A DNA stretch of 64,000 bases from positions 1 through 64,000 of the forward strand of contig JBAZVN010000002.1 in NCBI GenBank assembly GCA_041660815.1, in the 5' to 3' direction. The stretch is from PALSA-1006 sp041660815 (GTDB lineage: Bacteria; Pseudomonadota; Gammaproteobacteria; Burkholderiales; Gallionellaceae). The translations under genes and the position numbers were made by a program. Shown here in pieces: positions 62,201 through 64,000 of this stretch. The notes beneath the pieces are model-generated. The model ran no database searches. It was given only the letters and a program-made list of their open reading frames with translations, and was not told the origin of the DNA. Position 1 is the first letter of the stretch, and each line of letters opens with the position of its first letter.

Positions 62201-64000
62201 TACCTCACAAGTAAATGCGGGGTTAACAGCAGAGCAGTTTGCCAATTTGAATACTAATCAGTTAGTGGCATTAAGCACCGACAAAATTGCGGTATTGACA
62301 GATGCTCAGGTAACCGGCTTAAACACCGCTCAAGCTGCGGCTCTGACCTCCGCTCAAGCTCAGGCATTGACGACTAGTCAATTGGCATCCCTAGAGCGTG
62401 CCGACTTGGCGCAGTTCAATACTAAAGCTATAGCTGCGCTTACAACAGATCAGATTGCCAAGTTGTATATGCCTCAAGTTGCGGCATTGACCACGACGCA
62501 AAATCTGGTTTTGACGACAGTACAAATACCAGCTTTCACCAATATTCAAGTGGCAAACTTTACCACTGAACAAGTAGCTGCATTCGGTACGAATCAACTT
62601 ACGGCCTTCACGACAAGTCAATTAGCTAGTTTTGAAGTGGAGGACATTGCTTCCTTAACCAGCACGCAAATTAGTTATTTGACTACAGCACAAGTTGCCG
62701 CATTGACGCAATCACAAATTATTGGCTTGACGACGGTTCAAATGCCGGGATTCACATCTGCTCAAGCAGCGGCACTGACGGCAACTCAAATGGCTGCAAT
62801 GCAGTCGGCCGATGTTAATGCCCTGACAACTGCGGCATCTGGAGTATTGACTTCTACTCAACTCAGTGGATTAACTACAACAATTGTTTCCAGCTTAACA
62901 ACCGTAAACTTGCCGACTTATGACACAGCGGTTATTGCTGCATTGAGTCTTGCGCAAGCACAAAGCTTGACGACAACTCAGCTGACTTATTTTGGTACCA
63001 GTCAGTTAGCTAGCCTGAATTCAGCTTGGTTTGGTTCGCTGGGAACTGCGGCAATTGCCGCTCTGCTAACCACTCAAATTAGCGTATTGACTCCGGCACA
63101 GATTGCTCAACTAAATACCAGTCAGATTGTTGTATTGTCAAGCGATCAGGTACCACAATTAACGGGAACTCAGACGGTGGCATTGACGGCAAATCAGTTG
63201 GCCAGCTTGGAAACGCGTGATTTGGTCTTGATGTCATCTGCAGCCGTTGCTGCATTTGCCACGGGCGAGATTACCGGACTCACTACGTCTCAAATCATCG
63301 CGCTAACAACTGCACAAACTACAATTCTGACAACCGAACAAGTGAAAAACTTGAACACCAGCCAAGTTAATATTTTGACAACCGATCAAGTGGTTACTAT
63401 GTTAACGGCTCAGGTGGGTGCGTTGACGACTACGCAGATTGCAGCGGTAACCGCAGAAAATGTACCATTCTTGACGACCGCTCAATTAGGCGTTATCTCT
63501 GGCGCGCAAATGGCTGCATTGACTACCGCTCAGATTGTGGCTCTGTCGACTGTTCAGGCGCCAGTGCTCAATACTGCACAAGTTGCTGCATTGACAATTA
63601 CGCAACTGCCCGCGGTTCAAACGAATGACCTAGTCTTGATATCAACCGTATCGGTACCCGCTTTGGTGGCTGATCGCTTGTATAGCCTAAGAACAAATCA
63701 AGTGCAGAGTTTAACAACGGCTCAAACAGTGGTGTTGACTACTGCGCAAATACAAGGACTTAGCACCGTTCAAGTGCCGGTATTGACGACAGCACAGGTA
63801 TCGACACTCACGACTGCCCAAGTAGCGGCGATTACTACGACGCAAATTTCAACGGTCTCGACGAGTGGTATTGAGTCGCTCACGACAATTCAAATTGGGG
63901 CGATTAGTACAGCGCAAATTGTGCAGTTTAATAGTTTACAAGTGATTGCACTAAGTACTTCGCAAGCTCCGGTACTGAATACTGCTCAAGTCGCCGCGTT
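56214..64000 (+). CDS. Giant octapeptide-repeat protein, partial (runs off the window)
   Basis: An uninterrupted frame from ATG 56214 (AAGGTGA at 56203-56209 as ribosome-binding site) to the window edge, at least 2595 codons. The product begins MALKLTTSATTNLTLTEIAA and has no signal peptide. From then on it is nearly all a repeat of eight residues, L-(T/S)-(T/S)-x-Q-(I/V/L)-x-x, with a 24-base DNA period. Serine, threonine, glutamine, alanine and leucine dominate; I saw no cysteine. In the first part a larger unit of 192-193 residues recurs (start points about 56598, 57177, 57753, 58332, 58908), each with an (I/V)EKxDF-type variant octad. Octad phase is broken by linkers near 59690-59760, 60250-60300, 60720-60780 and 61340-61430. 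I know no named family for this repeat. Probably a secreted or surface protein, by analogy with its neighbour and its composition. The C-terminus lies outside the window. Confidence 0.85.
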   Translation, partial: MALKLTTSATTNLTLTEIAALNTAQISDLTTKQVTGLTGAEFAAISITSLPYLNTSNVAALTGTHVGGLTGAQAAVLTTSQLGAIESSDIASLKTSPIAALTTAQLAAGFNAQQIIALTQTQIKVLTTNQLVNLNTSQLQAIEPKDLGSLTTRQIQALTTAQLNLLTSTQVGGISATQIKQLTTAQLTNLGTDQFVALPKADISALTTTQIGFLTSAQFGVLTTVQVPGLSAVQLAKTTTGQAAALTSSQLAAFTATQVKAFNTAQVALFSTTVIGGLSPANFASLNTAQIAVLTTEQIFSGLTTAQFAKLTATQIKVMSSNQLTNLTTAQLQSIAKTTFAGIKTTQLTALTTAQTALLTTTQIAALSGTQVKVLTTDQLVNLSTTQIQALENVDLAAITSTQIGYLTTSQFQSLTTVQIGALVLNQIKGTTTGQLQVFDTNQINALTNVQIPGLTTSQVGLLTSTQLGVLADKVVKFTTRQIAALTTDQVNTGLSTQQIKDFSAQQIKALSTNQLTNLTSNQLQTIEKNDFATLLSTQIAALTTAQIQDLTSTQIIALTGTQAKKLTTDQVINLTTAQIQQLEKTDLASLTTTQIAVLTSAQFQSILTTQISGLTAAQMGATNTSQTNALSSTQVAALSATQVKGYTTAQVQLWNTDQIGALDKAKLNALSTSQIAALTTQQIASGFSTQQIIDLSATQIAVLNTNQLTNLTSSQLQAIEKADFAGLKTSQIVGLTTAQIQLLTSDQIIALTATQVKVFSTNQLINLSTTQIQTFEKGDLAALTTIQIGAMTSSQFQNITTVQISSLTAAQIRATNTGQTQALDSNQVSALTASQVAAFSTAQVNLLTSSVLSALSTKVSSFNTRQLAALTTNQINQGLTTSQIVALTGTQVASLNTDQLVNLTSAQLQAVEKGDFAALKSSQLQALTTTQIGLLTTTQIVALTGTQAGLLTTDQLVQLTSVQLTALEKADFAAIKTTHLSSLTSTQVSQLTTSQIASLTAAQAKILTTDQIVNLSADQIKAITKTIVPNLTSAQVGVLTTNQMAALTTVQLVAFNSTQTAALTSNQVTGFSTVQLASLANANIDNLQADFVSKLTTDQFAGLTNNQFASITSTQIAALTSAQVGALTTTKIAALTTAQAQALTSSQIAAFTASEAGSDRGGSVSVVGTIGSIATRAFAALNTTAIAGLNSDQLSWITTNQVAALTTTQMGAIETRDITALTSTQLSALNTKQIAALSDIQVPIISTTQLQQLSTSQIGALTTTNVAALTTAQFSALLTSQLVAFTTRQVSAIETTDLVVLGTDQFSALTSTQIAGLTTTQVANITSTQVAEMTANQFGAMTTAQFILLGGAGGFGTTISSLKTTIIAALSTTQIVALTSVELGALTSTQIPALTNAQLIALTTSQAPSLTTAFVSALTNAQLAALETRDITLFNTSSIAAITTSQLASGLTANQVANLNTVQIGSLTTTQIIALTNNQLTALTSNQAVGLTSTQVGALTTAQLYYPQNSTLAQITSTAVSGLTSAQIQVLYNDQIRSLTTAQNLGLSTTQIQAFTTSQVGGLTTSQMAGFTTGQLSALTTNQIANLGTSNFAAITSAQISALTTTQIVALTNEEVIAFTTIQAPWLTTAQAAAFTTTQLQNMEAVDMAAMSTAALTALSSVPTMTTTQIANLTTTQITSMTTALSSFTSTQAAALTSTQITAFTANSTNVNTGLQDLGTVTTIATNVIAGLNATVIAALNTSNLSSLTTSQIQALTSAQISFIETVDVTALDSNQLNALTTMQIAGFTATQMPKLSTTQMRYVTTTQMGALTSTQLQALSSIQAAVLTTVQLNSLSSVQIATLETTDVSVLTSVQLGAIATGLITALTTSQLAVLSANQTVGLTSSQLDLMSVNQVAALANIDNLGTTPLLILDSQQIAGLTTSQVAALTSTQLGVLTTDQIPGLINSQMVALTSRQMPNLTTALVSALSNAQLGAIETADISLLTTSAVAVLSTSQVNAGLTAEQFANLNTNQLVALSTDKIAVLTDAQVTGLNTAQAAALTSAQAQALTTSQLASLERADLAQFNTKAIAALTTDQIAKLYMPQVAALTTTQNLVLTTVQIPAFTNIQVANFTTEQVAAFGTNQLTAFTTSQLASFEVEDIASLTSTQISYLTTAQVAALTQSQIIGLTTVQMPGFTSAQAAALTATQMAAMQSADVNALTTAASGVLTSTQLSGLTTTIVSSLTTVNLPTYDTAVIAALSLAQAQSLTTTQLTYFGTSQLASLNSAWFGSLGTAAIAALLTTQISVLTPAQIAQLNTSQIVVLSSDQVPQLTGTQTVALTANQLASLETRDLVLMSSAAVAAFATGEITGLTTSQIIALTTAQTTILTTEQVKNLNTSQVNILTTDQVVTMLTAQVGALTTTQIAAVTAENVPFLTTAQLGVISGAQMAALTTAQIVALSTVQAPVLNTAQVAALTITQLPAVQTNDLVLISTVSVPALVADRLYSLRTNQVQSLTTAQTVVLTTAQIQGLSTVQVPVLTTAQVSTLTTAQVAAITTTQISTVSTSGIESLTTIQIGAISTAQIVQFNSLQVIALSTSQAPVLNTAQVAA

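Noticed and set aside
56214..64000. Similarity of LTxxQV octads to TAL effector repeats (LTPxQVVAIA)
   Set aside because: The period is 8 residues, not 33-35, and there are no variable di-residue positions or flanking helices. The resemblance is limited to the short LTxxQV string.

Overview
The window looks like a mesophilic, flagellated betaproteobacterium, most likely of the order Nitrosomonadales (a Methylophilaceae- or Gallionellaceae-like genome). This is an inference from gene order and family resemblance: FlhC is a flagellar master regulator, the histidine genes run hisC-hisB-hisH-hisA-hisF-hisI-hisE-HIT-tatABC, MshI/J/K/L/M/N genes are present, and base composition is moderate. No database search was possible. 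I saw no rRNA, tRNA, CRISPR array, phage or transposase gene.

Layout. 1-4.6 kb: the end of flhC, three uncharacterised small genes, hemN and a nitronate monooxygenase gene, closed by a strong shared terminator. 4.6-13.4 kb (minus strand): an HD-GYP/hemerythrin signalling protein, then the late flagellar rod/ring/hook operon flgG-H-I-J-K-L. 13.6-26.7 kb: housekeeping genes (ilvA, rpiA, phoU, ppx, dacC, a D-amino-acid aminotransferase gene, ybeD-type, lipB, lipA, an alkD-type gene) mixed with signalling proteins: two HDOD proteins, a stand-alone zinc-binding CZB protein and a metallo-beta-lactamase-fold protein. 26.8-33.3 kb: a compact, overlapping MSHA-type pilus/secretin operon (mshI to mshN) without the motor and pilin genes. 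33.5-43.7 kb: a truncated CheA/ChpA-like kinase gene, then on the minus strand a second flagellar cluster (GGDEF protein, fliC with a near-consensus sigma-28 promoter, flaG, fliD, fliS, fliT, a fliK-like gene, a short flhB-like gene, a PilZ protein). 43.9-45.7 kb: a NarL-type two-component pair. 45.9-52.4 kb: histidine biosynthesis genes running into tatABC. 52.5-64 kb: two very large repeat proteins.

How it fits together. Surface and motility functions dominate: flagellar filament, hook and cap, MSHA-like pilus secretin complex, and cyclic-di-GMP-linked proteins (HD-GYP, GGDEF, PilZ). The 3' end carries a 1089-residue secreted-type repeat protein. Next to it is an open reading frame that starts at 56214 and is still open at the window edge, at least 2595 codons. 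It is built almost entirely of an eight-residue repeat of the form L-T-T-x-Q-(I/V/L)-x-x, organised in its first part into a higher-order repeat of about 192 residues. I do not recognise this repeat as a named family. It is the best candidate here for something undescribed.

The intergenic gaps also hold several short inverted-repeat elements of different kinds, including two tandem copies of one element between the HIT gene and tatA.
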